A stretch of 64,000 nt of DNA from Streptantibioticus parmotrematis (GCF_019890615.1 NZ_JAINVZ010000021.1:62001-126000); one strand, 5' to 3'; positions 34,088-48,845 are shown, counted from the first letter of the stretch. Program-made: numbers and translations. Notes: generated from the sequence alone by a model not told the origin.

Positions 34088-34654
34088 ATGGAGAGCTCGC
34101 CGCGGGAGGCGGTGCGGGAGCGGCAGCGGGAGTGGTACGGGGAGCCGCTGGGGGATCTGTTCCGGAGGATGATCGCCGGTCTGGGGCTGAACCAGGCCCG
34201 GCTGGCCGCCGTCCTGGGGCTGTCCGCGCCGATGCTGTCGCAGCTGATGAGCGGGCAGCGGGCCAAGATCGGCAACCCCGCCGTGATCCAGCGCATGCAG
34301 GCCCTGCTGGAGCTCGCCGCCGACGTGGCGGACGGCGCCGTGGCCGTCGGTGAGGTCGCCGGACGCATGGACGTGATCCGCGAGTCCGCAGGCGGCTCGC
34401 TGACCGGCACCACCGGCTCGGCCTCGAACGGCCTCGACGGCAGCCTCGGCCGCGGTGTGCGCCAAGCGCTTCCCGCCCGGTCCGTCGTCCGCGAGATCCA
34501 GGCCCTGCTGCGCTCGATGGGCTCGGCGCAGGAGCTGGTGACCGCCTCGGACGTCCTCGCGGCGGCCCACCCCGAGCTGGCAGAGTTCCTGAGGGTGTAC
34601 GGCGCGGGCCGCACCGACGACGCCCTCGCCCACTTCGAGGCCCACCAGGACTGA
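34088..34654 (+). CDS. Helix-turn-helix DNA-binding protein, partner of downstream kinase
   Basis: The 188-residue protein starts MESSPREAVRERQREWYGEP. An HTH (about 35-60) reads GLNQARLAAVLGLSAPMLSQ with LMSGQRAKIGNP. A C-terminal helical domain (about 135-185, REIQALLRSMGSAQELVTAS) follows. The kinase gene starts 14 bp later, so the pair is probably co-transcribed and the regulator may be its substrate (inference). ATG 34088 was chosen for its GAGCCGG lead and conserved start; 34010 would add 26 residues of leader. Confidence 0.85.
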   Translation: MESSPREAVRERQREWYGEPLGDLFRRMIAGLGLNQARLAAVLGLSAPMLSQLMSGQRAKIGNPAVIQRMQALLELAADVADGAVAVGEVAGRMDVIRESAGGSLTGTTGSASNGLDGSLGRGVRQALPARSVVREIQALLRSMGSAQELVTASDVLAAAHPELAEFLRVYGAGRTDDALAHFEAHQD

Positions 34655-34668
34655 CCAGGAGCCGCTGC

Positions 34669-35931
34669 ATGGGTGAGCTGTTCGCCGGGCGCTACGAGCT
34701 GGTCGACCCGATCGGGCGCGGCGGAGTGGGCGCCGTGTGGCGTGCCTGGGACCACCGGCGGCGGCGCTACGTCGCGGCGAAGGTGCTGCGGCAGTCCGAC
34801 GCGCACGCCCTGATCCGCTTCGTCCGTGAGCAGGCGCTGCGCATCGACCACCCGCACGTGCTGGCGCCGATGAGCTGGGCGGCCGACGACGAACAGGTGC
34901 TGTTCACCATGGAGTTGGTGCGCGGCGGCTCGCTGGCGCACCTGGTGGGGGACTACGGGCCGCTGGCGCCGCGCTACGTGTGCGTCCTGCTCGACCAGTT
35001 GCTCGCCGGGGTGACCGCGGTGCACGCGGAGGGCGTGGTGCACCGCGACATCAAGCCCGCCAACATCCTGCTGGAGGCCACCGGCACCGGTCGGCCGCAC
35101 TTACGCCTGTCCGACTTCGGGATCGCGATGCGCAAGGGCGAGCCGCGGCTGACCGACACCAACTACGTCGTCGGAACGCCGGGTTACTTCGCCCCCGAGC
35201 AACTGCTGGGCGCGGAGCCGGACTTCCCCGCCGACCTCTACGCGGTCGGGCTGGTCGCCCTCTTCCTGCTCACCGGCCGCAAGCCGGACGCTCAGGCCCT
35301 GGTCGAGCGCTACACCGCGCTCGGCGCCGTGCCCAACGCTCCGCTGGGGGTGCCGGAGCCGCTCTGGCAGGTCGTCGCGACGCTGCTCAACCCCGATCCG
35401 CAGGCCCGCTTCCGCACCGCGACCGGGGCGCGCAAGGCACTGGCGGCGGCCGTCGAACTGCTGCCGGAACCGGGGATCGACGACGAGCCGGTGGAGGTCT
35501 TCGACCAACTCGGGCCGCTGCCGGACGGGTTCGGTCCCGACGGCTCGCTCAGACCGCGCAGGACGGACGCCCAGGCTGCGCGGGACACCGCCGCCACCGG
35601 CACCACCGAAGGCCTCCGGCGCCCGCCGCTGCCGGTCCGCCGCGTCCCGGGGACCTCAGCGCCCGGCGCGTCCTTCCCCGGCAGGCCGTCCGCGTCGCCC
35701 CCGGCCCGCCTCGACGTCTACCGCATCGCGCCGCCCCGGCCCGCCCATCCCCCGCGCGCCGGCGACGCCGCGACCCGGCCGTACACCGCGGACCCGGGCG
35801 CCGTCGCGGTGCGCGAGCCGCGGACGGTCACCGTGCGGCAGGGGCCGTCCGCCAGGATCGTGGTCCCGGTGCTGCTGGTCGCCGCGCTCTGCTTCGCCGT
35901 CGGCATCTGGGCGCTCACCACGGCCGCGTGA
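34669..35931 (+). CDS. Membrane-anchored Ser/Thr protein kinase
   Basis: The 420 residues contain a kinase domain with IGRGGVGAVW (15-24), Lys38 (YVAAKVL), HRDIKPANIL (125-134), DFG (149-151) and NYVVGTPGYFAPEQ in the activation loop. A Pro-rich linker follows, and one C-terminal membrane helix (about 398-418) ends almost at the last residue, so there is no external sensor domain. All catalytic residues are present. It follows the HTH gene; regulation through that partner is plausible. Confidence 0.92.
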   Translation: MGELFAGRYELVDPIGRGGVGAVWRAWDHRRRRYVAAKVLRQSDAHALIRFVREQALRIDHPHVLAPMSWAADDEQVLFTMELVRGGSLAHLVGDYGPLAPRYVCVLLDQLLAGVTAVHAEGVVHRDIKPANILLEATGTGRPHLRLSDFGIAMRKGEPRLTDTNYVVGTPGYFAPEQLLGAEPDFPADLYAVGLVALFLLTGRKPDAQALVERYTALGAVPNAPLGVPEPLWQVVATLLNPDPQARFRTATGARKALAAAVELLPEPGIDDEPVEVFDQLGPLPDGFGPDGSLRPRRTDAQAARDTAATGTTEGLRRPPLPVRRVPGTSAPGASFPGRPSASPPARLDVYRIAPPRPAHPPRAGDAATRPYTADPGAVAVREPRTVTVRQGPSARIVVPVLLVAALCFAVGIWALTTAA

Positions 35932-35960
35932 AGTCCCGAGCGCTCACCACGGCCGCGCGA
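35910..35960. repeat. Direct repeat GCGCTCACCACGGCCGCG at kinase gene end
   Basis: The 18-bp sequence that ends the kinase gene (about 35910-35927) recurs after its stop (about 35940-35957). It is a small tandem duplication like that at the rhomboid 3' end. Confidence 0.6.
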
Positions 35961-35994
35961 GCCCCGAGCGCCGCCGACCGGGAACGTGCCGTGC

Positions 35995-37320
35995 CTACCC
36001 TGGAACGCGTCGCGCCCGCAGCACCCACGCCCCGATCCCCGCCACCAGCACCGTCCCCGCACCCAGTGCCGCGTACCCCAGCGCCCGCAACCGCGGACGC
36101 GCCGTCCCGGACGGGCCCGCCCCCGGCACCGCGACCCCCGTCACCCCGAAGCCCGTTCCGGTCAGCGCGCTCACGTAGCGGGGACCGGCCTGCGGCGCAC
36201 CGCTGACTGCCACGCGCAACGTGACCGGGACCGTTCCGCTCGTGTACGACGCCACCTGGGGGTGCACGCCGACCTGCACGTAGTACCAGCCCGCCACCGG
36301 CGAGCCGTTGACCCGCGGATCCTGGGACCAGCGGTTGGCGTAACGCACCGGCGGGGTCTGCGCGGTGACCGCCGCGGACGTTCCGGTGTACGAGGCCGCG
36401 TCGCCGCCCGCGTAGCCGCGCGCCGGGTCGTAGACGGTGACGCTCACGCCGCCGCCGGTGAAGCCGCCCGCCCGCGTGACGTGCGCGGCGCCGAAGGCCG
36501 CGGTGACGGAGAGGGACTGCCCCCAGTCGACGGGGACGCGGAAGTAGTGCGTGACGCCGGGCGCGAGGCGGTCGGTGTAGACGCCCGTACCCGGCACGCG
36601 GGCGGCGGCGTCCATCGCGACGGCGCCGGACAGCGGACGCGGTGCCGTGGTGACCGTGGGCGGGGGCGAGGAGACGAAGCCCTCCGGCGAACCGGCGCCC
36701 CCGCCCGCCGCGGCTCCCGAAGCCCCGGCCCCCGCCACACCCGGCTCGTTCATGAAGCGGATGTCCAGTGGCCAGACGTCCCCGGACGAGGTGCCGGCGC
36801 TGTCGCGCTCGACGACCAGCAGATAGGTGCCGGCCCCGTGGCAGGGCCCGTCCGCCCCGGCGACGCGACGGACGGCGCCTCCCACCGGGGCCGTGGCGTC
36901 GTCCGCGCCGAACCGTGCGTCGTACGCGTCGCACAGCGCGCCGCCCGAGCTCAACAGCCGCAGGCTGACACCGTCGATGAAGGAGACCCGGCTGCCCGGG
37001 CGGGGGACGGCGAAGACCGACAGGTACGCGGTGGAGGCGGCGTCCAGCCGTACCGCGTAGTACTTGGACTCACCCTTCGCGAGGCCGTCGCGGTAGGCGC
37101 GTCCCGTCTCCAGCCGGGGTGGATCGCCGGGACCCGCGCTGCCGTGCACCTCGACGCCGTCCGGGACCCAGACCGGCGTCGCCGCGGCGCCCGCGTCCGT
37201 GCTCGCCGCACGGGCGGATAACGCGAGCGGCGGCGCGGTCGCCGCCAGAGCCCCCAGAGCGGCCAGCGCCGCCAGAGCGGCCGGCAGCGCCAGGGCGGCG
37301 AACCGGTGGTGCCGTCTCAT
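35995..37320 (-). CDS. Secreted, C-terminally membrane-anchored protein of unknown function
   Basis: The 441 residues have a signal peptide (about 1-40, RRHHRF then Ala/Leu-rich, likely cut near ARA-AS), a large extracellular beta-rich region with internal similarity (two segments with YxxxLxxGxxxYYxVxLD/HYFRVPVDWGQSLSV), a Gly/Ala/Ser-rich linker, and a C-terminal helix (about 412-432) followed by RARRVPG. I recognise no enzyme motif. The architecture suggests a wall-facing binding or adhesion protein. It converges with the kinase gene. Confidence 0.75.
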   Translation of the reverse strand: MRRHHRFAALALPAALAALAALGALAATAPPLALSARAASTDAGAAATPVWVPDGVEVHGSAGPGDPPRLETGRAYRDGLAKGESKYYAVRLDAASTAYLSVFAVPRPGSRVSFIDGVSLRLLSSGGALCDAYDARFGADDATAPVGGAVRRVAGADGPCHGAGTYLLVVERDSAGTSSGDVWPLDIRFMNEPGVAGAGASGAAAGGGAGSPEGFVSSPPPTVTTAPRPLSGAVAMDAAARVPGTGVYTDRLAPGVTHYFRVPVDWGQSLSVTAAFGAAHVTRAGGFTGGGVSVTVYDPARGYAGGDAASYTGTSAAVTAQTPPVRYANRWSQDPRVNGSPVAGWYYVQVGVHPQVASYTSGTVPVTLRVAVSGAPQAGPRYVSALTGTGFGVTGVAVPGAGPSGTARPRLRALGYAALGAGTVLVAGIGAWVLRARRVPG

Positions 37321-37436
37321 ACCCCACCCCTCGAACCCCCCGAGCCCACGACCCCGCGATCCGCCGTCGTGCTGCGGCGAAGCTATTGATGTGCGAGGGC
37401 GAATTCAAGAGCGGGTGAGGCCCGGGCCGTGAGCGA

Positions 37437-37475
37437 GTGAGGCCCCGACCGCGCCTTGGGCGGTCGGGGCCTCAC
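37437..37475 (-). terminator. Terminator after DLW-39-type gene
   Basis: A perfect 16-bp stem (GTGAGGCCCCGACCGC / GCGGTCGGGGCCTCAC), 7-nt loop, 18 bp beyond the small gene's stop. Confidence 0.82.
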
Positions 37476-37492
37476 CGGAGAGTTGGGGGTTT

Positions 37493-37633
37493 TCAGGCGC
37501 TCGTGCCGGAACCCGCCGGTACGGAGTCCGTCGCCTCCGTCCACAGGTCCTGCTCGGCGCGGTCCGCCTGGATCTGGCGGTACACGAGGAGCCCGCCGAT
37601 GGCGGCCAGTGCGACCAGGAGAAGCTTCTTCAC
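37493..37633 (-). CDS. DLW-39-type micro-protein (46 aa)
   Basis: The 46-residue protein reads VKKLLLVALAAIGGLLVYRQ, then a QADRAEQDLWTEATD segment and a Pro/Ser/Ala-rich end. It is a single N-terminal membrane helix followed by the conserved D-L-W that names the actinobacterial DLW-39 family. Function is unknown. The GTG start is at 37633. The terminator just after it supports a real transcription unit. It lies near tRNA-Ile, its normal position. Confidence 0.8.
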   Translation of the reverse strand: MKKLLLVALAAIGGLLVYRQIQADRAEQDLWTEATDSVPAGSGTSA

Positions 37634-37952
37634 CGCGCGACCTCGTCCTTCTTGCGTTTGGGGATCCTCCGACGCGCCCGATGATACACACCGGCCGATA
37701 CCGAACAGTGACCTCCCCGCCCCCGGCGACGAGCGACCCCGTTTCGCGGCGAAGCCCACGCCACTCCCCAGCCACGCCCCCGTCGGCCCGCCCCGCAGAG
37801 AAGCCCGGGATCCAACGCTCCCGTCGGCCCGCCCCCGCAGAAATCCCACGCCACCCCGATCCAACGCCCCCGGAGCCCCGCCCCCGCAGAAGGGGGGTGC
37901 GGGTGGGCGAAGCCCCCCGCCACGCGCGGCGAAGCCGCGCAAAAACGACGAA
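37634..37952. other. Gap with GC-rich repeats, no gene
   Basis: About 320 bp between the DLW-39-type gene and the tRNA-Ile terminator. Three loose copies of a (G)CCCGCCCCCGCAGA-type unit occur between 37790 and 37895, alternating with CGATCCAACGC. The open frames here are low-complexity and not credible genes. Confidence 0.5.
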
Positions 37953-37990
37953 GGCGAGGAGGTCCACGCTTTCCGTGGACACGCCTCGCC
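37953..37990 (-). terminator. Terminator of tRNA-Ile
   Basis: A long interrupted stem (GGCGAGG-x-GGTCCACG / CGTGGAC-x-CGCCTCGCC) with loop CTTTC lies 11 bp past the tRNA 3' end. Confidence 0.7.
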
Positions 37991-38001
37991 TATCGCGTTC
38001 G

Positions 38002-38075
38002 TGGGGCTAACAGGACTTGAACCTGTGGCCTCTTCCTTATCAGGGAAGCGCTCTAACCGTCTGAGCTATAGCCCC
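38002..38075 (-). tRNA. tRNA-Ile (anticodon GAT)
   Basis: The minus-strand gene starts GGGGCTATAGCTCAGACGG and has anticodon loop CTGATAA (GAT), T-arm CAGGTTCAAGTCCTG and 3' acceptor TAGCCCC plus A. All stems pair. It is 74 nt, with no encoded CCA, in its usual place next to the gyrase region. Confidence 0.94.
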
Positions 38076-38132
38076 GCGCTGCACCGAAAGATTAGCGCAC
38101 GTGGGGCCATGTCCCAAAATCGGTTCCCGCCG

Positions 38133-38795
38133 CTACTCGTCCTCCGCCAGCGTGAGCTCCACGCCGCCCACGAAACCGGCGGAGAGGTTGTAGACGAACG
38201 ACCCCAGCGTGGCCAGCGCGGTCATCAGTACGACGTCGATCACGGCGATCACCGCCGTGAACATCACGACCCGCGGCAGCGACAGGAACGACTGGAGGTC
38301 GAACCCGCCCTGCGAACCCGAGCCGGTGGCGTCGCTGATGGTGCTGCCCACGGTGGAGAAGACACCGAGCGCGTCAAGCACCATCCACAGCACCGCGACC
38401 GCCACGACCGTGCAGATGCCCAGCGCGATCGAGAACAGGAAGCTGACCTTCATCACCGACCACGGATCGGCCTTGGCCACCCGCAGCCGGGCACTGCGGG
38501 TGCGCGGCGCGGTACGGGCCGCCGCCGGGCGGGGCTTGCGCACGCCCGGCGCACCGCTGCCGCCCACCGTCAGGCCCTGCCCGCCCTCCGTACCGGAAGG
38601 ACCGGAGCGGCCGGAAGAACCGGCGGCACCGGAGGGACCGGCGGCACCGGTCGGCGGCAGGGGAGAAGCGGAGCCGGCGCCCTCGGACGTGCCGGAAGCG
38701 CCCTGGGACGGCACGGTCGCGCCCTTGGGCGGGGCGTACGCCTGCGGCGGGTGGTGCGGCTGGGGCGGGCGGGCGCCGCCTCGGGTGTCTGTCAC
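38133..38795 (-). CDS. DUF3566 membrane protein
   Basis: The 220-residue protein has a Pro/Gly/Ser-rich N-terminal half and a C-terminal DUF3566 domain (about 110-220) with two membrane helices: VSFLFSIALGICTVVAVAVLWMVL and FTAVIAVIDVVLMTALATLGSFVY. DUF3566 proteins are almost always encoded directly downstream of gyrA in actinobacteria; no function is established. GTG 38795. Confidence 0.9.
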   Translation of the reverse strand: MTDTRGGARPPQPHHPPQAYAPPKGATVPSQGASGTSEGAGSASPLPPTGAAGPSGAAGSSGRSGPSGTEGGQGLTVGGSGAPGVRKPRPAAARTAPRTRSARLRVAKADPWSVMKVSFLFSIALGICTVVAVAVLWMVLDALGVFSTVGSTISDATGSGSQGGFDLQSFLSLPRVVMFTAVIAVIDVVLMTALATLGSFVYNLSAGFVGGVELTLAEDE

Positions 38796-38935
38796 GGTTG
38801 TCCCCCCACGGTGTGGGTCGTCGCGCTGTGGTCCCTGAGAGTCGTGCGATGCGGTGCCGACGGAGCCGGAGCGCCGCCCGCGAGGGCCGTCGCCCGCGCG
38901 TCACCCGAGGTGGCGTCCCCGGCTCCTGTCACGTC

Positions 38936-41563
<2,628 letters not shown>

Positions 41564-41608
41564 TGCTGGTCAAAGTCCTTTCGCGGTCCGGCTGTTCGGC
41601 AGGCCGAC

Positions 41609-44015
<2,407 letters not shown>

Positions 44016-44678
44016 TCACCCGTAGGTGTCACCCGGTCCCCTGCTGCCAGGGGCACGCAAGCGACCATAGGTACGGGTGGGGCCGGTGGGACCGAGGACC
44101 TTGATCAGCTTCACCGTGCCGTGGCCCAGGTCCGCGTTGAGCCGGGCGACCAGCTGCGGGGCGAGCAGCCTGAGCTGGGTCGCCCAGGCCGTCGCGTCGC
44201 ACCGCACGGTCAGCACCCGCTCGCGTTCGTCGTAGCTCTCCGGCTCGCAGTGCTTGGCCACCTCGTCGCCCACGATCTGCGGCCAGCGCCCCATCACGCC
44301 GCCCACCGCCGCCGGAGCCTCCCAGCCGCGTTCGGTGATCAGGCGGTTGATGGCGGCGCCCAACGGCAGCGGATCGCGTCCGTCGGCGCGGGCTCCGGAG
44401 CGCAGACCGCCGCGCCGGGCCTGCCGGCGTTCCTGGGCGGCGGCGCCACGGGCCCGGGCCTGCTCCTTGGCGGCGCGCAGGGCGACGCGGGCGAGATCGA
44501 CGCCGGACAGGGGGGTGCCGGAGCCAGCGGCGGACGCCGAGTCGGAGGCGGACGCCGAGTCGGAGGCGGACGCCGAGTCGGAGGCGGACGCCGAGTCGGA
44601 GGCGGACGCGGACGCGGGCGTGGCGGCGGGGCCCGGGCCGGACGCGGCGGGGCCGTCGGGCTGCTGCCGGCCGGTCAT
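44016..44678 (-). CDS. DUF721 family protein with Ser-Ala-Asp repeats
   Basis: The 220 residues have a DUF721 (DciA-like) domain (about 105-195: [20 protein letters not shown], then [16 protein letters not shown] and [12 protein letters not shown]). Actinobacterial DciA homologues load or support replicative helicase DnaB. Residues about 24-52 are a run of SASASD units encoded by an 18-bp tandem repeat. ATG 44678 overlaps the recF stop (ATGA). Confidence 0.9.
   Translation of the reverse strand: MTGRQQPDGPAASGPGPAATPASASASDSASASDSASASDSASASDSASAAGSGTPLSGVDLARVALRAAKEQARARGAAAQERRQARRGGLRSGARADGRDPLPLGAAINRLITERGWEAPAAVGGVMGRWPQIVGDEVAKHCEPESYDERERVLTVRCDATAWATQLRLLAPQLVARLNADLGHGTVKLIKVLGPTGPTRTYGRLRAPGSRGPGDTYG
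44530..44601. repeat. 18-bp tandem repeat x4 inside DUF721 gene
   Basis: Four exact copies of GCGGACGCCGAGTCGGAG, then a partial unit, encode (SDSASA)n. The unit is a multiple of three, so copy-number change keeps the frame. Confidence 0.9.
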
Positions 44679-45814
44679 ACGCGGTCCACCTCTCCGTCCG
44701 AGACCCGGAACCGCGCCCCGGACAGCGCCCCGGGCACGTCGTCGTCGACCGCCGCCGTCACGAGCACCTGCTCGCCCGGAGCCACCAGTTCCGCCAGCCG
44801 GTCCCTGCGCCGGGCGTCCAGCTCGGCGAAGACGTCGTCCAGGATCAGCACCGGTTCGCCGCCCGCGCGTTCGCCGTCGGCGCGCAGCAGCTCGTACGAG
44901 GCGAGCCGCAGCGCCAGCGCGTACGACCAGGACTCGCCGTGGCTCGCGTACCCCTTGGCGGGCAACTCCCCCAGTTTCAGGAGCAGATCGTCGCGGTGCG
45001 GCCCGACCAGCGTGACCCCGCGCTCGATCTCCTGCTTGCGCGCCCCCTCCAGCGCGCCCATCAGCACCTCGTACAGCTCCTCGCGCGAGCGCGCCCCGGC
45101 GGTCTCGCTGGACGGGCGGTACTCCAGGCCCACCGGGCCGCCACCGGGCGCCAGTTGCTCGTACGCCTTGTCGGTCAGCGGTTCCAGGCCCGCGACGAGG
45201 TCGAGCCGCTGGGCCAGCAACTCCGCTCCGTGGCGCGCCAGATGCTGGTCCCACACGTCCAGCGTGGACAGGTCCGCCCCGCGGCCGCCGCCGTGCCTGC
45301 GGGCCAGCGCGGCCGACTTCAGCAGGGTGTTGCGCTGCCGCAGCACCCGTTCGTAGTCCTGCCGCACCCCCGCCATCCGGGGCGCGCGCAGGGTGACCAG
45401 CTCGTCGAGGAACCGGCGGCGCTCGCCGGGATCGCCCTTGACCAGCGACAGGTCCTCCGGCGCGAACAGCACGGTACGGACGATCCCCAGCACGTCACGC
45501 GGGCGCACCTGCGAAGAGCGGTTGATCCGGGCGCGGTTGGCACGGCCCGGGTTGATCTCCAGTTCGACCAGCTGCTGCCGGTCCCCGTGGGCCACGGAGG
45601 CGCGCACCACCGCACGTTCGGCGCCCATCCGTACCAGCGGGGCGTCCGAGGCGACCCGGTGGCTGCCGAGGGTCGCCAGATAGCCGACCGCCTCGACGAG
45701 GTTGGTCTTGCCCTGCCCGTTCGGGCCCACGAAAGCGGTGACGCCCGGGTCGAGCGGTACCTCGACCCGGGCGTAGGAACGGAAGTCGGCGAGCGAGAGG
45801 TGCGCTACGTGCAT
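44675..45814 (-). CDS. recF: RecF DNA repair ATPase
   Basis: The 379-residue SMC-like ABC ATPase has Walker [10 protein letters not shown] (30-38), the ABC signature region near the C-terminal half and [21 protein letters not shown] (Walker B, D-loop). RecF helps load RecA at gaps with RecO/RecR. ATG 45814 ([14 protein letters not shown]) is the family start; GTG 45829 is an alternative. Confidence 0.95.
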   Translation of the reverse strand: MHVAHLSLADFRSYARVEVPLDPGVTAFVGPNGQGKTNLVEAVGYLATLGSHRVASDAPLVRMGAERAVVRASVAHGDRQQLVELEINPGRANRARINRSSQVRPRDVLGIVRTVLFAPEDLSLVKGDPGERRRFLDELVTLRAPRMAGVRQDYERVLRQRNTLLKSAALARRHGGGRGADLSTLDVWDQHLARHGAELLAQRLDLVAGLEPLTDKAYEQLAPGGGPVGLEYRPSSETAGARSREELYEVLMGALEGARKQEIERGVTLVGPHRDDLLLKLGELPAKGYASHGESWSYALALRLASYELLRADGERAGGEPVLILDDVFAELDARRRDRLAELVAPGEQVLVTAAVDDDVPGALSGARFRVSDGEVDRV

Positions 45815-45884
45815 CGCGTGCGGTGGCACTGGCGAAGTCGCCGGCGCCGGCCTCCTGTTCCTCTCGACATGCCTGCTGGCGTGG

Positions 45885-46775
45885 CTACTTGGACTTGTCC
45901 GCGCTGGCCTCGACCGCGTGACCGCCGAACTGGTTGCGCAGCGCCGCGATCATCTTCATCGACGGCGAGTCGTCCTGCCGCGAGGAGAAACGGGCGAACA
46001 GCGACGCGGTGATCGCCGGCAGCGGCACCGCGTGGTCGATCGCCGCCTCGACCGTCCAGCGGCCCTCGCCGGAGTCCTGCGCGAAGCCGCGCAGCTTCTC
46101 CAGGTGCTCGTCGTCGTCCAGCGCGTTGACCGCGAGGTCCAGCAGCCAGGAGCGGATGACGGTGCCCTCGCGCCAGGAACGGAAGACCTCGCGCACGTCG
46201 GTGACCGAGTCGACGGCCTCCAGCAGCTCCCAGCCCTCGGCGTACGCCTGCATCATCGCGTACTCGATGCCGTTGTGGACCATCTTGGCGAAGTGGCCGG
46301 CGCCGACCTTGCCCGCGTGCACCGAACCGAAGTCGCCCTCGGGCTTGAGCGCGTCGAAGATGGGCTGGACCTTCGCCACGTCCTTGGCGTCGCCGCCGTA
46401 CATCAGGGCGTAGCCGTTCTTCAGGCCCCAGACGCCGCCGGAGACACCGCAGTCGACGAACCCGATGCCGCGTTCGGCCAGTTCCGCCGCGTGCTTCTCG
46501 TCGTCCGTCCAGCGGGAGTTGCCGCCGTCGACCACGACGTCGCCGGGGGACAGCAGCCGGCCGAGCTCGTCGATCGTGGCCTGGGTGGGCTCGCCCGCCG
46601 GGACCATCACCCACACCACCCGCGGGCCCTGCAGCGCGTCCACCAGCGCCTTGAGGCTGGCGACGTCGGCGAGGTCCTGGTTGCGGTCGTACCCGACGAC
46701 GGTGTGGCCGGCGCGGCGGATGCGCTCGCGCATGTTGCCGCCCATCTTGCCGAGACCGATGAGACCGAGCTCCAT
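45885..46775 (-). CDS. gnd: 6-phosphogluconate dehydrogenase (short, NAD-type)
   Basis: The 296-residue protein starts [19 protein letters not shown] with a Rossmann GLGKMG, then [23 protein letters not shown] and [18 protein letters not shown] (catalytic Lys, substrate His-Asn). The ~300-residue length marks the short GndA/YqeC-like class, common between recF and dnaN in Streptomyces. It oxidatively decarboxylates 6-phosphogluconate to ribulose 5-phosphate. ATG 46775 preferred; a GTG lies directly before it. Confidence 0.93.
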   Translation of the reverse strand: MELGLIGLGKMGGNMRERIRRAGHTVVGYDRNQDLADVASLKALVDALQGPRVVWVMVPAGEPTQATIDELGRLLSPGDVVVDGGNSRWTDDEKHAAELAERGIGFVDCGVSGGVWGLKNGYALMYGGDAKDVAKVQPIFDALKPEGDFGSVHAGKVGAGHFAKMVHNGIEYAMMQAYAEGWELLEAVDSVTDVREVFRSWREGTVIRSWLLDLAVNALDDDEHLEKLRGFAQDSGEGRWTVEAAIDHAVPLPAITASLFARFSSRQDDSPSMKMIAALRNQFGGHAVEASADKSK

Positions 46776-46924
46776 CACTGATCCTTCGTTCGATGCGTGC
46801 CTGACCGTAGGTCCGAGCCTACGTCCCGGCCCGGCGCCGGGCGCGGCGGACGCTGCGACCGGACGCGAGCCGGGATCGGCGGGCGGGTGCGGGACGGGAC
46901 CGGCGGACGCGGGCGTGGGCCGGG

Positions 46925-48055
46925 TCAGCCCGACAGGCGCACCGGCATGATCAGGTACTTGTACGCGTCGTCCGCCTCGGTGTCGATCGCGGGGCGGCCG
47001 CTGAGCAGCGCGGGCTTGGTGGAGGTGGTGAACGACAGCTGCGCGACCGGGGAGTCGATGGCGCTCAGACCGTCCAGCAGGAAGGTCGGGTTGAACGCGA
47101 TCGAGATGTCGTCGCCCTCCAGCTGGGCGTCGACCCTTTCCACAGCCTGTGCGTCGTCGCTCGATCCGGCCTCCAGGGTCAGCACACCTGTGGAGAAGCT
47201 CAGCCGGATCGGGGTGTTGCGCTCGGCGACCAGCGCGACGCGCTTGACGGCCTCGACGAACGGCGCGGTCTCGATCACCGCGACCGAGGCGAACTCGGTC
47301 GGGAACAGCGTGCGGTACTTCGGCAGGTCGCCTTCGAGCAGCCGGGTCGTGGTGCGGCGGCCGGCGCCCTCGAAGCCGATCAGGCCCTCGCCCTGGCCCG
47401 CTCCGGCCAGCGCGATCGAGACGGTGTCACCGCTGGTCAGCGCCTTGGCGGTGTCCAGCAGGGTCTTGGCGGGGACCAGCGCGACGGCGGAGATGTCCGG
47501 CACCTCGGGCTTCCACAGGAACTCGCGGACGGCGAACCGGTAGCGGTCGGTGGCGGCGAGCGTGACGGTGTCGCCCTCGATCTCGATGCGGACACCGGTC
47601 AGCACCGGCAGGGTGTCGTCGCGGCCGGCGGCGACGGCGACCTGGGAGACGGCGGCGGCGAAGACCTCACCGGGGACGGAGCCGGAGGCGGTCGGCATCT
47701 GCGGCAGGGCCGGGTACTCCTCCACAGGCAGGGTGTGGAGTGTGAATCGCGAGCTGCCGCAGACCACGGTGACCCGCACGCCGTCGGTGGAGATCTCCAC
47801 AGGCCTGTTGGGAAGTGCCCGCGAGATGTCGGCGAGCAGGCGGCCGGAGACCAGGACCGTGCCCTCCTCGTCGATCTCCGCGTCGACGGAGACCCGGGCC
47901 GAGACCTCGTAGTCGAAGGCCGACAGGCTCAGCTGCCCTTCCTCGGCCTTCAGCAGCAGTCCGGCGAGGACCGGGGCCGGGGGGCGGGCCGGGAGACTCC
48001 GGGCTGCCCAGGCCACTGCATCCGCGAGTACGTCGCGCTCCACCCGGAACTTCAC
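46925..48055 (-). CDS. dnaN: DNA polymerase III beta subunit (sliding clamp)
   Basis: The 376 residues comprise three clamp folds: MKFRVERDVLADAVAWAARS at the N-terminus, GVRIEIEGDTVTLAATDRYRFA in domain II and the C-terminal YKYLIMPVRLSG typical of DnaN (PMR(L)). It tethers polymerase to DNA. It directly adjoins oriC and is transcribed away from it. Confidence 0.97.
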   Translation of the reverse strand: MKFRVERDVLADAVAWAARSLPARPPAPVLAGLLLKAEEGQLSLSAFDYEVSARVSVDAEIDEEGTVLVSGRLLADISRALPNRPVEISTDGVRVTVVCGSSRFTLHTLPVEEYPALPQMPTASGSVPGEVFAAAVSQVAVAAGRDDTLPVLTGVRIEIEGDTVTLAATDRYRFAVREFLWKPEVPDISAVALVPAKTLLDTAKALTSGDTVSIALAGAGQGEGLIGFEGAGRRTTTRLLEGDLPKYRTLFPTEFASVAVIETAPFVEAVKRVALVAERNTPIRLSFSTGVLTLEAGSSDDAQAVERVDAQLEGDDISIAFNPTFLLDGLSAIDSPVAQLSFTTSTKPALLSGRPAIDTEADDAYKYLIMPVRLSG

Positions 48056-48202
48056 CGGAACCGCCTCCTGCTGTTTCTGGCTTGCTGGCTGTCTGTGCCG
48101 ACCGTCCTCACGGCCATCTGCCGGAGAACAGTCTGACGCACACCGCTGACATCAGGTGCGGGTTGGGGTCAAGCCGGGACCTCGGGTCGCGGCGAGCTCG
48201 GA

Positions 48203-48823
48203 GCCCGGTTGTGCACAGGCCCGACTTCGATCTTGCTCGCTCGCTCTCTACGTGTAGTCGTAGTAATAGGGGGTGTGGATACCGTGGATAACCGGTTCCT
48301 GCCCAGGTCAGGGGTGATTTTTTATCCACCGCGCCTGTGGGTGGAGCCGGTGGACAACCCGGCTCCGCTGTGGACAGCCGGAAGTTGTGCACACCCGATG
48401 CACAGGTGACCCGGGGTTCTCCCCAGACTCGTCCCCAGGAATACCCACGTTGTCCCCAGGCCAATCCAGCACCTTGGTGTGACGGCTTTCACTCCATCCG
48501 GCGACGGGGCCCGTTTCGTTGCCGAACAGTGGACAGACCTGTGGAGAAGCTGTTCATAACTCCGGTCCGCCTGTGGGCGAGCGGTGGACAACCGCGAACA
48601 CCCTTGGTGGACAAGGTCGTTGTCCACAGTCTGTGGAGGAAGGTTAACCACATTTCCACACCCTTCTGACCAGCGGCGATGATCTTCCGGCGGACACCCC
48701 TGTGGAGGGATTCGGGACAACTCCGCTCTCCCCAGGCTGTGGACAGCGGATCCGGCCGGATTCTGTGGACGAAGGGGCCTCTGACCTGCGTATTCGAACA
48801 GCGGGGGGTGGGGGTGTGGATGG
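48203..48823. other. oriC: Chromosomal replication origin oriC
   Basis: The ~1.08-kb dnaN-dnaA gap has no gene and holds about 20 DnaA-box-like 9-mers. Among the clearest are TTGTGCACA (48209, 48385), TGTGGATAC (48274), CGTGGATAA (48283), TTATCCACC (48322), GGTGGACAA (48349, 48583, 48606), TGTGGACAG (48369, 48738), TTGTCCACA (48620) and TGTGGACGA (48764). They fall in two groups around a box-poor stretch near 48400-48525. This is the classic Streptomyces oriC layout, with no marked AT-rich unwinding element beyond short runs such as GATTTTTTATCC. Confidence 0.95.
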
Positions 48824-48845
48824 GCGGTCGGCGGGGGGCGCGGGT

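Noticed and set aside
44524-44610. CRISPR-like array
   Set aside because: The 18-bp units are contiguous with no spacers and encode a peptide repeat in the DUF721 protein.
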